DNA of 64,000 nt from Vibrio sp. 10N.286.49.B3 (GCF_002873395.1 NZ_MCUV01000001.1:124001-188000), one strand, 5' to 3'. Counted from the first letter of the stretch, positions 38,113-50,065 are shown. Notes: generated by a model not told the origin, from the letters alone. A program made the numbers and translations.

Positions 38113-40500
38113 TTAGTCACGTAATGCTGCACCAAACTGTTCTGAAATTGCCGCAACAATTGCTTCTACAGAGCCAGCAATATCAGCATCTTCCAATGTA
38201 CGCTCTAAAGACTGTAGGCTTAAAGCGATAGCAAGACTCTTCTTACCTTCTTCAACGCCTTGTCCAACGTATACGTCAAACAGTGTTGCATCCGTTAAGA
38301 ATTCGCCACCAGCAGCGCGACATGCAGCCACGATATCACCAGAAGCGACCTCTTGATCAACAACAACGGCAATATCACGACGGTTTGCAGGGAATTTAGA
38401 TACCGCTACTGCTTCAGGAAGCACGCGAGTATTGATTGCTGCCCACTCAATTTCGAATACGATAGTACGACCGTTAAGACCAAATTTACGCTCAAGTTCT
38501 GGGTGAACGGTACCAATGATGCCAACTTCTTTACCATCAACGATAATCGCTGCAGTTTGACCTGGGTGAAGTGCTGGGTGCTTAGCCGCTTTAAAGCTGT
38601 ATGCTTTTTCGTTCGCAGAAAGCTCAAGAACCGCTTCTAGGTCACCTTTAAGATCAAAGAAATCGACAGTGTTCGTTGCCATATCCCAGTGCTCTTCACC
38701 ACGTGTACCTGAGATAACGCCCGCAAGCATCATTTCTTGACGCATGCCGTTTTCAGCGCTTGTTTCAGGGATGAAACGTAGACCCGATTCGAATAGACGA
38801 ACGCGAGACTGTTGACGCTTCTGGTTATGAACAACGGTGTTTAGCAGACCTTGGATTAGACCAAGACGCATCGCTGACATATCCGCAGAGATTGGGAATG
38901 GCAGGATCAGTGGCTCAACACCAGGAACAATCAGTTTTTGCTGTTCTGGTTCTACAAAGCTGTATGTGATCGCTTCATGGTAACCACGATCAACAAGAAG
39001 GTCACGAACACGCTTAAGCGGTTGGTTTGCTTCTTTATGGTCATTCATCACTAATGCGGCAATAGGTGCTTGGTTTGGAATGTTATCGTAACCGTAAATA
39101 CGACCTACTTCTTCAATTAGGTCTTGCTCGATTGCGATATCAAAACGCCAAGATGGAGACGTTGCCGTCCAACCTGCATTTGTGCTTTCTACTTCACAAC
39201 CTAGACGAGTTAGGATCTCAACCACATCTGTCGATGGGATTTCGTGACCTAGTAAGCTGTCTAGTTTAGCGCGACGTAAAGCAACAACATTTGCTTTAGG
39301 AAGGCCTGCTTCTGACTCGCTACCGTTCACTGGCGCAACTTCACCACCACAAATTTCAACAAGAAGCTGTGTTGCACGCTCCATTGCCGTTAACTGTAGC
39401 GTTGAATCAACACCACGTTCAAAACGTAGAGAAGAATCCGTGTGAAGACCGTAAGCTCTTGCACGACCACGGATATGATCTGGTGCAAAGAATGCTGCTT
39501 CAAGAAGTACGTCAGTGGTTTCTGTCGTTACACCAGACGCTTCACCACCAAAGATACCAGCGATTGCTAGTGCTTTAGTGTGGTCAGCAATAACTAATGT
39601 CTTGTTGTTAAGCTTTGCTTCGTTACCGTCAAGTAAAGTCAGTTTTTCACCTTCTTCTGCTAGACGTACAACGATGCCGCCTTCGATCTTAGCAAGATCA
39701 AATGCGTGCATTGGTTGACCTTGCTCAAGCATCACGTAGTTAGTGATGTCGACAACAGGATCGATTGAACGAATACCACAACGGCGCAGTTTTTCTTGCA
39801 TCCAAATTGGAGATTCGGCTTTCACGTTTACGTTCTTAACCACACGACCAAGATAACGTGGACATGCCTCTGTTGCTTTGACTTCAACAGATACCGTATC
39901 TTCAATGCTTGTAGCTACAGCTTCAACCGTTGGCTCTGTAACGTCTGCGCGGTTTAGTACGCCAACTTCACGAGCAAGACCGCGAATGCTGAAGCAGTCA
40001 GCACGGTTCGCTGTTAGATCTACGTCGATAGTTACGTCGTTTAGCTCTAGAAGCTCACGAACGTCCATACCAAGTGCTGTACCTTCAGGCAGCTCAAGGA
40101 TACCGTCAGATTCAACATCGATACCTAGCTCAGAGAAAGAACAAAGCATGCCGTGTGATGGCACACCACGTAGTTTTGCTTTCTTAATTTTGAAGTTGCC
40201 AGGAAGAACAGCACCAACCGTCGCAACAGCAACAGTAAGACCAAGGCGACAGTTAGAAGCACCACATACGATGTCTAATAACTCTTCTGCGCCGATATCA
40301 ATTTTTGTTACTTGAAGTTTATCTGCGTCTGGGTGTTGACCACACTCAACCACTTTACCTACTTTAACGCCGGTGAATTCACCAGCAACAGGTGCTACTT
40401 CATCAACTTCCAAACCAGCCATAGTGATTTGGTGAGCTAGCTCTTCGCTGTTAATTGCGGGTTTAACCCACTCGCGTAGCCAAGATTCACTGAATTTCAT
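38113..40500 (-). CDS. pheT: Phenylalanyl-tRNA synthetase beta subunit
   Basis: PheT forms the alpha2-beta2 PheRS with PheS and charges tRNA-Phe. The 795 residues (E. coli 795) show the N-terminal tRNA-binding OB domain (about 40-150, [19 protein letters not shown] region), B3/B4 editing domain, B5 domain, catalytic-like core and the C-terminal FDX-ACB anticodon-binding domain ([14 protein letters not shown] onward). It follows pheS by 18 bp and ends in its own terminator, so ihfA is not cotranscribed efficiently. Confidence 0.98.
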   Translation of the reverse strand: MKFSESWLREWVKPAINSEELAHQITMAGLEVDEVAPVAGEFTGVKVGKVVECGQHPDADKLQVTKIDIGAEELLDIVCGASNCRLGLTVAVATVGAVLPGNFKIKKAKLRGVPSHGMLCSFSELGIDVESDGILELPEGTALGMDVRELLELNDVTIDVDLTANRADCFSIRGLAREVGVLNRADVTEPTVEAVATSIEDTVSVEVKATEACPRYLGRVVKNVNVKAESPIWMQEKLRRCGIRSIDPVVDITNYVMLEQGQPMHAFDLAKIEGGIVVRLAEEGEKLTLLDGNEAKLNNKTLVIADHTKALAIAGIFGGEASGVTTETTDVLLEAAFFAPDHIRGRARAYGLHTDSSLRFERGVDSTLQLTAMERATQLLVEICGGEVAPVNGSESEAGLPKANVVALRRAKLDSLLGHEIPSTDVVEILTRLGCEVESTNAGWTATSPSWRFDIAIEQDLIEEVGRIYGYDNIPNQAPIAALVMNDHKEANQPLKRVRDLLVDRGYHEAITYSFVEPEQQKLIVPGVEPLILPFPISADMSAMRLGLIQGLLNTVVHNQKRQQSRVRLFESGLRFIPETSAENGMRQEMMLAGVISGTRGEEHWDMATNTVDFFDLKGDLEAVLELSANEKAYSFKAAKHPALHPGQTAAIIVDGKEVGIIGTVHPELERKFGLNGRTIVFEIEWAAINTRVLPEAVAVSKFPANRRDIAVVVDQEVASGDIVAACRAAGGEFLTDATLFDVYVGQGVEEGKKSLAIALSLQSLERTLEDADIAGSVEAIVAAISEQFGAALRD

Positions 40501-40518
40501 AGTTTTGACTGCCTCGGA

Positions 40519-41559
<1,041 letters not shown>

Positions 41560-41765
41560 CTATACATATTAATCAAACCCGCAACCAATGCCAAATTGAA
41601 TCTGAAAATTCGCTTTAATATGACTAAATAACCATCATATCAGGACAATTTTCTAAGATTTAACTTCATTACTCACTGTATCAAGAGCATGAATTCACAT
41701 CTGCTGGGTTTAGAGCAATAGTATAAGAATGATTGACTCGTTATACTTAAGCGACAAATAGCACT

Positions 41766-42065
41766 TTAATCAATAATATTGTGCTCTGTTCTTTCAATAC
41801 GACACTCATAAGAACCCATTTCAAATTCACGGCAAATCCATGGGCGAACTTCGTAAATAGTACACATTTTGGTTTCTCGATCTAAAGCTGCACACCAACC
41901 ATCATCGAGTCGATTCATCACTTCCCCACCCCAAGCATCAGTGGCAATGAACTCTTCAGGGACACCAGTTTCAGTAATGAGCATAACTTCAAGTCGACAG
42001 CAGCACGCTTGGCAAGTACTACACGTCACTTCTTTTGTTGGTATTTGGGTGATAGGAATTGTCAT
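41766..42065 (-). CDS. YkgJ family cysteine cluster protein
   Basis: This 99-residue protein has the cysteine pattern of the YkgJ/CxxCxxCC family: CSTCQACCC near residues 15-23, CAALDRETKMC, and RPWICREF. The cluster probably binds zinc or an iron-sulfur centre. The function is not established. It is a single gene, diverging from the pseudouridine synthase. Confidence 0.85.
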   Translation of the reverse strand: MTIPITQIPTKEVTCSTCQACCCRLEVMLITETGVPEEFIATDAWGGEVMNRLDDGWCAALDRETKMCTIYEVRPWICREFEMGSYECRIERTEHNIID

Positions 42066-42246
42066 TGAAATGGTCTTTATAAAAGTTTCTAATATAGTAA
42101 CTCAATTTACCCTCAATCACCGAAATATCTTAGTGACCTGATATTTCCTAGCAGGTACACTCCTCGATCATCGACGCATACCGTGCGAGTTGTCGCTAGC
42201 TCCTCTACACTATTTTTATCGCACTCACAGGCAGAACGTTCTCATT

Positions 42247-43959
42247 ATGATTTCATCACACGATTCCTTTACTCCATTTCAGCAAAGTACTGAAGGCTAC
42301 ACCAAGCCCGAACGCTTCACCTTCCCGTTTTACTATGAGCCGCATCCATTGAGTGTACTCGCCGCTTCCGAGTTACAACGTCACTTAAATCAAGCGCATG
42401 AATGGCAGCATGACTTTGGTGTTGATGCACACGGTCACTTAAAGCCTCAAGAGCAGACTAAAGATGCGATCGGCAAAATGTTTGGTGTTTTAGTGGTTGA
42501 AAATGCTCAAGGTCAATTAGGTTATCTGTCCGCTTTTTCTGGCAAGATTGCCGATTCCAATCAAATTCCAAACTTTGTTCCCCCTATTTTCGATATGCTC
42601 GAGCAAGATGGTTTCTTTCGCGATGAGCACAATGCCATAAACAAAGTAAGCCGTGAGTTCAAAGCCCTTGAGAAAAGCCCAGATTATCAGCAACTTTTAA
42701 CCCTGCACTCACAGCAAAAACAACTTGCTGAGCAAGAGATTGAAAATCATCGTGCGCTGATGATAGAGAACAGAAAGAATAGAAAGTTGCAACGAGAACA
42801 AGCTGAGCATACCTTGGATCACGAACAACTGACTCAGTTACAGATCCAAATGAGTCGTGAAAGTGTAATGGACAAAAATGCCCTAAAGCAATTAAAAAGC
42901 ACTTGGCAAGCGAAAATCACGGCTATTGAACTGCAGTTAACAGAGTTTAAGCGTCAACTTGATGATAAAAAACAACTGCGCAGAAAAATGTCGAACACGC
43001 TACAGCAGAAGTTATTCGACCAATATCAATTTTTAAATGCCAATGGGGTGACAAAAAGCCTCACCGCTATATTTGAACCAACACCTAATAAAGTCCCCCC
43101 TGCTGGTGCTGGTGAGTGTGCTGCCCCTAAGCTATTACAATATGCTTTTAAAAATAACCTCACCCCTATTGCACTTGCTGAGTTTTGGTGGGGATGTGCA
43201 CCTAAATCCGAAATTAGACAACATAAAAAATTCTATGCCTCTTGTATGGGTAAATGCCACCCTATTCTCGGCCATATGATGTTGGGGTTGCAGGTGGACG
43301 ATAATCCATTACTGATCAATCCGGCGCAAGGAAAAAGTGTCGATATTCTTTATCAAGATGAAGACATCGCGGTGGTCAACAAACCTGCTGATTTCCTTTC
43401 TGTACCAGGAAAAACCATTCAAGACTCGGTACTATCACGCATGCAGGAGATATTCCCTGAGGCGACGGGACCTTTAATTGTTCATCGTTTAGACATGGCA
43501 ACATCAGGGTTAATGGTGATTGCAATTTCAAAACGAGCGAACAAAAGTTTGCAGAAACAATTTATTGGTCGCTTTGTACAAAAGCGCTATGTAGCTCTCA
43601 TTGAAGGTGTGCCAGAAGTAACATCTGGTACTATTGAACTCCCTTTGCGTGGCGATTTATACGATCGACCGCGTCAATTAGTCTGCCATACCCACGGCAA
43701 GCCCGCGAATACCTTCTGGCAGGTCATTGAGACTAACTCAGAGACATCACAAACAAAAGTTTACCTCTACCCTAAGACAGGTCGTACTCACCAGTTAAGA
43801 GTGCACTGTGCACACCCTGATGGGCTCGGTATGCCAATTGTTGGTGACGGCTTATATGGTCAAAAGAGCAAGCGACTGCACTTGCATGCTGAATCCATTG
43901 AATTTACCCATCCGATTACAAATGAAGTTATTCATTTTCAAGTTGATGCTGACTTTTAA
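42247..43959 (+). CDS. RluA-family pseudouridine synthase with N-terminal extension
   Basis: This 570-residue protein has a long N-terminal region, including a coiled coil (about 160-255, rich in Gln, Glu and Lys), and a C-terminal RluA-type catalytic domain. The catalytic Asp is Asp416 in HRLDMATSGLMV; the downstream GRTHQLRVH motif is also present. It should convert uridine to pseudouridine in rRNA or tRNA. Classical RluA is about 220 residues, so this long form is a distinct subfamily common in vibrios; the target is not known. I start at the ATG at 42247 because the longer frame begins with a TTG 19 codons upstream without a ribosome site. Confidence 0.88.
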   Translation: MISSHDSFTPFQQSTEGYTKPERFTFPFYYEPHPLSVLAASELQRHLNQAHEWQHDFGVDAHGHLKPQEQTKDAIGKMFGVLVVENAQGQLGYLSAFSGKIADSNQIPNFVPPIFDMLEQDGFFRDEHNAINKVSREFKALEKSPDYQQLLTLHSQQKQLAEQEIENHRALMIENRKNRKLQREQAEHTLDHEQLTQLQIQMSRESVMDKNALKQLKSTWQAKITAIELQLTEFKRQLDDKKQLRRKMSNTLQQKLFDQYQFLNANGVTKSLTAIFEPTPNKVPPAGAGECAAPKLLQYAFKNNLTPIALAEFWWGCAPKSEIRQHKKFYASCMGKCHPILGHMMLGLQVDDNPLLINPAQGKSVDILYQDEDIAVVNKPADFLSVPGKTIQDSVLSRMQEIFPEATGPLIVHRLDMATSGLMVIAISKRANKSLQKQFIGRFVQKRYVALIEGVPEVTSGTIELPLRGDLYDRPRQLVCHTHGKPANTFWQVIETNSETSQTKVYLYPKTGRTHQLRVHCAHPDGLGMPIVGDGLYGQKSKRLHLHAESIEFTHPITNEVIHFQVDADF

Positions 43960-44017
43960 GCCAATAGATATTGCATCTATTCACGAAATTGAATTGATTT
44001 AAAGATATTGAATATAA

Positions 44018-44045
44018 AAAAAGAGAGCCACTGGCTCTCTTTTTC
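44018..44045. terminator. Bidirectional terminator between pseudouridine synthase and BCCT genes
   Basis: AGAGAGCC at 44022-44029 pairs with GGCTCTCT at 44033-44040 around ACT, with A-run before and T-run after, so it can stop both converging genes. Confidence 0.9.
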
Positions 44046-44074
44046 ATTTCATAATATAACGATTTAACCGAGTT

Positions 44075-45646
44075 CTATCGTTCTTCTGTACGCATACCCA
44101 TGATAAGGCTGACACACATCATCAATAGAATGAAGGTAAATGGTAAGGCTGTTGAAATTGCACCAGCTTGTAGTGCTTGAACAGCTTCATTGCCGCCAAT
44201 CCACAATAGCGCAACAGCAATAGCACCTTCCATGAAGGCCCAGAATACACGCTGAAGTACAGGTGCATCAACTTTACCACCAGCGGTAATGCTATCGATA
44301 ACCAATGATCCTGAGTCTGACGATGTAATAAAGAAAATCAGAACAAGTAGAACAGCAATAACCGATAAGATTGCGCCAAATGGTAATACATCAAACATTT
44401 GGAACATAGCCAAAGAAACATCCGTTAAGCCATTTGCGCCTAACTCACCAACACCGTTAATGATTTGGTCAATTGCCATCCCACCGAATACTGACATCCA
44501 GATAAGAGTCACTGCCGTTGGAACAATTAATACCGCTGTCATGAACTGACGAATGGTACGACCTTTAGAAACGCGAGCAATGAACATACCTACGAATGGT
44601 GACCATGAAATCCACCAAGCCCAGTAGAATACCGTCCAACCGTGCATCCAACCTTCATCTTCACGGCCATGAGGGTTGCTTAATTCAATAATATTACCAA
44701 AGTAAGCACCAAATGTTATCGCTATAGATTCAAACGTAACATGGTAACCAATCACGCCGACAAGTAGCAGTAAGACAAACGCAACGATCATGTTGATGTT
44801 ACTGATAACTTTTACGCCACCATCAATACCACGTAGAACGGAAACCACAGCTAGTAACGTTACAATGGAAATAACGGCAACTTGCAGCCCCATGCCTGCA
44901 TCAAGACCAAAGACGTGATGAATACCACTTGCCGCTTGTTGAGCACCTAAGCCAAGCGATGTCGCTAGACCAAATAGGGTTGCAACTACAGCTAAGATAT
45001 CAACAACATGCCCAGGCCAACCCCACACTCTATCACCTAAAATAGGGTAGAAAATTGAGCGAATAGAAAGTGGTAACCCTTTATTATAAGTAAAGAATGC
45101 TAAAGATAATGCAACAACACCGTAAATAGCCCAAGGATGGAAACCCCAGTGGTACATTGTTGCACCTAGCGCTAAACGAGCAGCTTCTGGTGTGTTAGCT
45201 TCTACCCCTAGTGGTGTTCCATACCAACCAGTGAAGTAAGCTGCTGGCTCTGCCACACTCCAGAACATAAGACCAATACCCATACCTGCAGCAAAAAGCA
45301 TTGCTATCCAAGACATGAATGAGTAATCAGCCGTTGCTTCTTTACCACCTAAACGGATCTTACCAAATGGCGATACAATTAGAGCTAAACAAAATACAAC
45401 AAATACGTTACCTGACCAGATAAATAGCCAATCAAAAGAATGAATTATTGTATTCTTAACACCATCTAGTGACTCTTTTACTGTATGAGCATCAAAGATC
45501 ATAGTGATAACAAGAAACAGCGCAATAAAACCTGCACTGATACCAAATACAGGGTTATGAACATCAAACCCCCACTTTTGTACATTATCTTGACCTACAG
45601 TGTAATCTGTACTGTCAATACTGTACTTATCAATACCTTTTGTCAT
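44075..45646 (-). CDS. BCCT family betaine/choline/carnitine transporter
   Basis: This 523-residue protein has about twelve membrane segments. The BCCT signature FYWAWWISWSPFVGMFIARV is intact, and the sodium-site glycine motif AAGMGIGLMFWSVAEP is the BetP-like, sodium-coupled form. It would import glycine betaine, choline, proline or DMSP as osmolytes. Vibrios carry several such transporters and the substrate cannot be assigned from sequence. The C-terminus is short and lacks a long regulatory tail. Single-gene unit. Confidence 0.92.
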   Translation of the reverse strand: MTKGIDKYSIDSTDYTVGQDNVQKWGFDVHNPVFGISAGFIALFLVITMIFDAHTVKESLDGVKNTIIHSFDWLFIWSGNVFVVFCLALIVSPFGKIRLGGKEATADYSFMSWIAMLFAAGMGIGLMFWSVAEPAAYFTGWYGTPLGVEANTPEAARLALGATMYHWGFHPWAIYGVVALSLAFFTYNKGLPLSIRSIFYPILGDRVWGWPGHVVDILAVVATLFGLATSLGLGAQQAASGIHHVFGLDAGMGLQVAVISIVTLLAVVSVLRGIDGGVKVISNINMIVAFVLLLLVGVIGYHVTFESIAITFGAYFGNIIELSNPHGREDEGWMHGWTVFYWAWWISWSPFVGMFIARVSKGRTIRQFMTAVLIVPTAVTLIWMSVFGGMAIDQIINGVGELGANGLTDVSLAMFQMFDVLPFGAILSVIAVLLVLIFFITSSDSGSLVIDSITAGGKVDAPVLQRVFWAFMEGAIAVALLWIGGNEAVQALQAGAISTALPFTFILLMMCVSLIMGMRTEER

Positions 45647-45948
45647 CTTCCCTCTCTCTTATGAGTAAATAAATTCAGATCAAAAAACTTCGGTTAAAAT
45701 ACGATAGATATAAACCATCAATTGTTTATTTCTGGTTATATAAGTTTCTCCACTGAAATACCCCTTTAGTCTACACATCTTATTTTACTAATCCACTAAA
45801 CGGTTGTTTTTCGACCTAAAATAATTCAAGAGCCGAATCAATTGATGAATATATAGCTAAAGTATATAGGTTTCATTCCCTTTGCTCAGACCAAAAAAAA
45901 GCCTCAAATCATTGAGGCTTTTATCACTACATAGGATCGAAAAAGATA
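45647..45948. other. Intergenic region upstream of the BCCT gene
   Basis: It holds the terminator of the H1-like gene at 45893-45922 and must contain the BCCT promoter. The rest is AT-rich and I see no other feature. Confidence 0.4.
45893..45922 (-). terminator. Intrinsic terminator of the H1-like gene
   Basis: AAAAGCCTCA at 45897-45906 pairs with TGAGGCTTTT at 45913-45922; the minus strand runs into eight Ts. Confidence 0.9.
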
Positions 45949-46326
45949 TTAGATAGCTTTATAGATAACTTTATTACCTGCTAGTTGTTCTTTAGCAACT
46001 AGGTTTTCTTCTAAAAGTTTCTTTAGTGCTCCTGTTGCCCAAGAGCCCGCTTTTGCATCTTCCTGACCAGCAGCAAGACCAATACCTTTTGGATTGATAC
46101 CATCGGCATTACTCACAACGATATCTAAAACTTGTTGCTGTTTAGGCGTTAGCGCTACAGTGATTGCTTTTGGAGCTACAGCTTTTGGAGCTACGGCTTT
46201 CTCAACTGCTTGTTTAGCGACTACGACAGGCTTAACTGTTTTAGATGCTGCTGCAACATTAGCAACAGTCGCTTTGATACGCTTTTGCAGTTTAGCCTGC
46301 ACTTTGCGTTTATGAGCAAGTCTCAT
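45949..46326 (-). CDS. Histone H1-like N-terminus with winged-helix-like domain
   Basis: This 125-residue basic protein has two parts. Residues 1-55 are rich in Lys, Ala and Val with short repeats (VAPKAVAPKA), like histone H1 tails and bacterial nucleoid-associated proteins. Residues 58-125 read as a winged-helix fold (LTPKQQQVLDIVVSNADG, then GALKKLLEENLVAKEQ and GNKVIYKAI). I do not recognise a named family. It probably binds DNA or RNA. It is a single gene, with a stem-loop (CACTGC/GCAGTG, 46344-46361) in its short leader. Confidence 0.7.
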   Translation of the reverse strand: MRLAHKRKVQAKLQKRIKATVANVAAASKTVKPVVVAKQAVEKAVAPKAVAPKAITVALTPKQQQVLDIVVSNADGINPKGIGLAAGQEDAKAGSWATGALKKLLEENLVAKEQLAGNKVIYKAI

Positions 46327-46532
46327 TGAATATTTCTCCAGTTCACTGCTCTAACGCAGTGGTGAAAATTTGAAGCGCGTGTTATACCAAAAAAACATCG
46401 TAATTTGTAGTATCTAGACCCAAAAGAGGCCTAAAAGTCGATATTTCGCACCTGACCGATGAAAAATCATACAAATATAATTTCTGTTACTTTACTCTCG
46501 CAAAGAAGGTAATGCATGCAATTGCGTATATT

Positions 46533-47186
46533 TTAATACAACGGCATTTCATCAGCGACAAATGGATTTGATGCTCTTTCATGACCAAATGTTGATTGCG
46601 GACCGTGACCAGGAACAAAAGTAACGTCTGAACCTAAAGGCCAAAGTTTGGTTTTAATTGAATGGATTAAGGTATTGAAATCCCCTTGAGGAAAGTCCGT
46701 TCGACCGATAGCACCATTAAATAATACATCACCTACAAAGGCTAAACGAGCTTCTTCACTGAACAAAACAACATGACCTGGCGTGTGACCGGGTGTATGA
46801 ATAACTTGCATTGTTTGATTACCAAAGACAACACTGTCACCTTCTTGTAACCAGTGGTGCGGTTCAAATGCATGTGTCAATGGGAAACCAAACATCTGAC
46901 TCTGACCTTCTAAGCCCTGCAGCCAAAAGTTATCATCTTTATGAGGACCCACGATTTCTACGTTTAAAATATCAGCGAGTGGCTCTGTTCCACCCACGTG
47001 ATCAAGGTGTCCATGAGTTAAAACTAGATTGACTACCTCAACACCTAGCTCTTCAATTAACATCGCGAGTTGCTTTACATCACCACCAGGATCCACAACC
47101 ACACCTTTCATGGTCTCATCACACCATACAATCGAACAGTTTTGTGCAAAAGAAGTCACTGGAACAACTTGATATTTAAGGGACAT
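46533..47186 (-). CDS. gloC: Metallo-beta-lactamase fold hydrolase, GloC (YcbL)
   Basis: This 217-residue enzyme matches E. coli YcbL/GloC, a type II glyoxalase that hydrolyses S-lactoylglutathione. The metal-binding motif is THGHLDH with His58, His60, Asp62 and His63; further ligands lie in GHTPGH and VPGHGP. Its sequence is close to the E. coli protein over its whole length (QNCSIVWCDE, EMPLY end). It lies downstream of the L,D-transpeptidase, echoing the ycbB-ycbK-ycbL order of E. coli, but ycbK is absent here. Confidence 0.93.
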   Translation of the reverse strand: MSLKYQVVPVTSFAQNCSIVWCDETMKGVVVDPGGDVKQLAMLIEELGVEVVNLVLTHGHLDHVGGTEPLADILNVEIVGPHKDDNFWLQGLEGQSQMFGFPLTHAFEPHHWLQEGDSVVFGNQTMQVIHTPGHTPGHVVLFSEEARLAFVGDVLFNGAIGRTDFPQGDFNTLIHSIKTKLWPLGSDVTFVPGHGPQSTFGHERASNPFVADEMPLY

Positions 47187-47263
47187 GCTATACCTTCAAA
47201 AACATAAAATGATTTGAATAATGACATTGAGAAAGTGGTTTTACAAGCCTAAGTATTAAACAC

Positions 47264-47292
47264 AAAGGGCATCTTGAGGAAAGATACCCTTA
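47264..47292 (-). terminator. Probable terminator of the L,D-transpeptidase gene
   Basis: AGGGCATCTT at 47266-47275 pairs with AAGATACCCT at 47281-47290 with one mismatch. The following T-run is short and broken (TTTGTGTTT). Confidence 0.55.
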
Positions 47293-47305
47293 AATATTTT
47301 TATCA

Positions 47306-49090
47306 TTAATTAGCAGCTAAGTGATCGTATTCATAAATATCATCACGATAATTTATATTGCCATTATCAAACCACACCGTTTGATAAATAATATGAACGG
47401 GTACTTTTTGATGCAGTGGAACACGGGCGTTAGATGACCGTGTTGAGTTCTCTAAGCGACTTTTTTTATACGCACCTTGAGTATCAACCAGCGACATAGC
47501 GAACTGTCGAGCACCCTCAACCCGAATGCAGCCCGAACTGTATGCACGAGAGTCTCGATTAAATAAACCTTTGCTTGGTGTATCATGCAGATATATTGCT
47601 TGAGCATTTGGCGTGTTAAATTTATATAATCCTAATGCATTATTAGACCCCGAACGTTGACGCATTTTATATGGGAAGTTTTTAGGATTTAACGTATTCC
47701 AGTTAATATTCGCTGGGTTTATTGTTCGTTTTGAGCCCCACTTTGGAATGATTTCGATTTTATTTTTACTCAAATAACTCAAGTTTCGCTTCGCTTTCGG
47801 TAAAATATCTTCAACCATTATCTTTCTTGGTACATTCCAACTCGGGTTTAGAATCACCGAATCAAGCTTAGTGATCATTAAAGGTGTTTTGCGCTCTGTT
47901 TTGCCAACGATAACTCGTGATTCAAAAACCGTTTTTCCTTGATACCAATACTTCATATTAAACGCTGGGACATTCACCATGATGATGGATTCTCTATCTT
48001 TCGGCCATAAACGCATACGCTCAGCATTTAGCGCTAATAGCTTAATTCGATCATCAACATCGATATTGATCCATTTCATTGTTTTAGGTCCAATCACCCC
48101 ATCAGGGTTTAGACCATGCATGGTTTGAAATTTCTTAACAACCACCAATAAGTCGTTATCTAATGTATCTTGGTACGGTTGTGGCTTGGTGACTTCAACA
48201 GCGCTCTCCTGTTGTGTTAAATCAACTTCTGTAGCCATCAATGATGCAGACTCCATGCCCACTAGCGCATCATCTTCCGTCATTGGGTTTGGCTCTTCAA
48301 CCGCTTCAATAGGCTCAATCGATTCATCGATAAAAGTAGCCATCGCAATTTCTGCTTGTTTTTTATCCTCTCTCATTTTGCCTTCAAGAGCAGAGACATC
48401 AATACCAGCGAGACTGATTCTATCTAGCAACTGAGATTTGTTAGGTAGTGCATCTCCTGATCTTTTTAAACCTTCTTGTTGGTATAGAGGGGTCTTTAAT
48501 TCGTTCTGCTGCTCTAGCAAGGCATAAGCTTGCACAAAAGCATCATAGTGCTGAACTGGCGGTGCATAATGATCGAGCAGTTTAGATAACTGTACAGCAC
48601 TGGATTGTGGATTTTTGACGACAGCATCTGCAAAGATAGGGGTAATTTCCTCTCCTACCGCTAATGAAGATTGGTTTAGCGAACCTATTTTTTGATCTTC
48701 AAAAAACCATGTCATGCCAAGCTTTGGGGCTTGCTCCACATAATTCAGATAAGAAATTAATGTATCTGTTGCCAATAAATCATATTCAAAGGCTTGGTTT
48801 TGCTTACGATATGTACGCAGCATCTCAACATTACGGCTAAATAGAGGGCTCAGTTGTGCTTTATCCAGAATACCTATTTGAAACTCAAGCTGGTTAGCTA
48901 ATTCATCATTATTCCACATGAGCTCATGCTGATTAGTAAAATATAACTCATCAACTAATTTCGGGTATTGAATAAGTTTCTCAATTTTCGCCCCTGGCTT
49001 TATCCAACCTAGTTCATAAAAACTATCTAAAGCCCAAAGTTGAGTTGACACAAATAGTGACAACAACGCTATATATTTATTTAAATTCAT
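47306..49090 (-). CDS. ldtD: L,D-transpeptidase LdtD (YcbB)
   Basis: LdtD makes meso-DAP to meso-DAP 3-3 cross-links in peptidoglycan. The 594 residues begin with a Sec signal peptide (ALLSLFVSTQLWA). There is a peptidoglycan-binding domain (VKKFQTMHGLNPDGVIGPKT) and a YkuD catalytic domain with HDTPSKGLF and the catalytic Cys521 in SSGCIRVEGA. The unusual part is a Glu-rich stretch (EPIEAVEEPN) between the N-terminal and PG-binding regions. I start at the ATG with GAGG six bases upstream; a TTG four codons earlier overlaps that site. It acts in the periplasm. Confidence 0.94.
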   Translation of the reverse strand: MNLNKYIALLSLFVSTQLWALDSFYELGWIKPGAKIEKLIQYPKLVDELYFTNQHELMWNNDELANQLEFQIGILDKAQLSPLFSRNVEMLRTYRKQNQAFEYDLLATDTLISYLNYVEQAPKLGMTWFFEDQKIGSLNQSSLAVGEEITPIFADAVVKNPQSSAVQLSKLLDHYAPPVQHYDAFVQAYALLEQQNELKTPLYQQEGLKRSGDALPNKSQLLDRISLAGIDVSALEGKMREDKKQAEIAMATFIDESIEPIEAVEEPNPMTEDDALVGMESASLMATEVDLTQQESAVEVTKPQPYQDTLDNDLLVVVKKFQTMHGLNPDGVIGPKTMKWINIDVDDRIKLLALNAERMRLWPKDRESIIMVNVPAFNMKYWYQGKTVFESRVIVGKTERKTPLMITKLDSVILNPSWNVPRKIMVEDILPKAKRNLSYLSKNKIEIIPKWGSKRTINPANINWNTLNPKNFPYKMRQRSGSNNALGLYKFNTPNAQAIYLHDTPSKGLFNRDSRAYSSGCIRVEGARQFAMSLVDTQGAYKKSRLENSTRSSNARVPLHQKVPVHIIYQTVWFDNGNINYRDDIYEYDHLAAN

Positions 49091-49220
49091 ACACCACCTC
49101 AAACATGTCTAAATTCAAGTATGGCAAAGATCTCACTTTTCGATAGTTTGATTTGCATCAATTTCACAAGTTATGTTATGTACTGTTCTAGTTGAGATGA
49201 AAAGCTCTATCTCACCAAAA

Positions 49221-49245
49221 CAAAAAACCTCACCGAAGTGAGGTT
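49221..49245 (-). terminator. Intrinsic terminator of ribA
   Basis: AACCTCAC at 49226-49233 pairs with GTGAGGTT at 49238-49245 around CGAA; the minus strand continues TTTTG. Confidence 0.88.
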
Positions 49246-49270
49246 GTTAAATAAGAGTAGCTATATAGTT

Positions 49271-49867
49271 TTATAACTTAAGATCATGTTTACCATGGGA
49301 GACTTTAGCCTGCAAATAACTCTCATTACCAGACTTAATATGGGCTGCTGTATTGACCACAGACTCGATTTCTACCCCATTATCTTGCAGTTCTTTAATT
49401 TTTTTAGGGTTATTAGTGACTAAACGAATCTTTTCAATCCCAAGCGCCTTTAACATCTGAGCTGCTTCTGTAAAGTCACGTAGATCATCACCAAAGCCAA
49501 GATGGTTATTCGCTTCGTAAGTATTCATCCCTTCACTTTGTAAGCGATAAGCATCTATTTTATTATACAATCCAATACCACGACCCTCTTGGCGTAAGTA
49601 AAGAATAATGCCACCTTCCTCACCCATCATATTGATCGTTTCTTCTAATTGTTCGCCGCAATCACAGCGTGATGAATGAAACACATCACCTGTCAGACAC
49701 TCTGAATGCATACGAACTAAAGGCGTTTCTGGACATTGATCCGCTAGCTTGAAGATCACGGCAACATGCTCTTTCTCTGTTTTTAGCCCATGAAAAGATA
49801 AGATTTCAGCATCAATATCACTTTTAACACCGACTTTAAATTCTACTCTGGCACGCACTTCAGCCAT
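49271..49867 (-). CDS. ribA: GTP cyclohydrolase II
   Basis: RibA opens GTP to give the first riboflavin precursor. The zinc cysteines are in place ([19 protein letters not shown]; Cys57, Cys68 and Cys70 from this start), along with [15 protein letters not shown] and the NNPKKI motif. From the ATG at 49867 the protein is 198 residues (E. coli 196). A GTG four codons upstream is the alternative start; neither has a perfect ribosome site. Single-gene unit; no FMN riboswitch is seen upstream. Confidence 0.95.
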   Translation of the reverse strand: MAEVRARVEFKVGVKSDIDAEILSFHGLKTEKEHVAVIFKLADQCPETPLVRMHSECLTGDVFHSSRCDCGEQLEETINMMGEEGGIILYLRQEGRGIGLYNKIDAYRLQSEGMNTYEANNHLGFGDDLRDFTEAAQMLKALGIEKIRLVTNNPKKIKELQDNGVEIESVVNTAAHIKSGNESYLQAKVSHGKHDLKL

Positions 49868-50065
49868 ATTATCACTCACTTGAAATTATTTTGATTGTGT
49901 CATTGAAATCATTAACCCGACTAATTGACTCAACTATGGGGGCTAAACCTGATATTTTCAACAAGCACGATAATAAATTATTAATGTTATAATATAACAT
50001 TATTGCCAAACAGCAACATAAATGAACCGTTGCGTATAAAATAAGCTAAGTATGAAATTTAAAAC

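Noticed and set aside
39878-40315. Long reading frame on the plus strand opposite pheT (145 codons)
   Set aside because: It lies entirely inside pheT in antisense, is low-complexity (Ser/Thr/Arg-rich) and has no family motif. It is a shadow of the codon bias of pheT.
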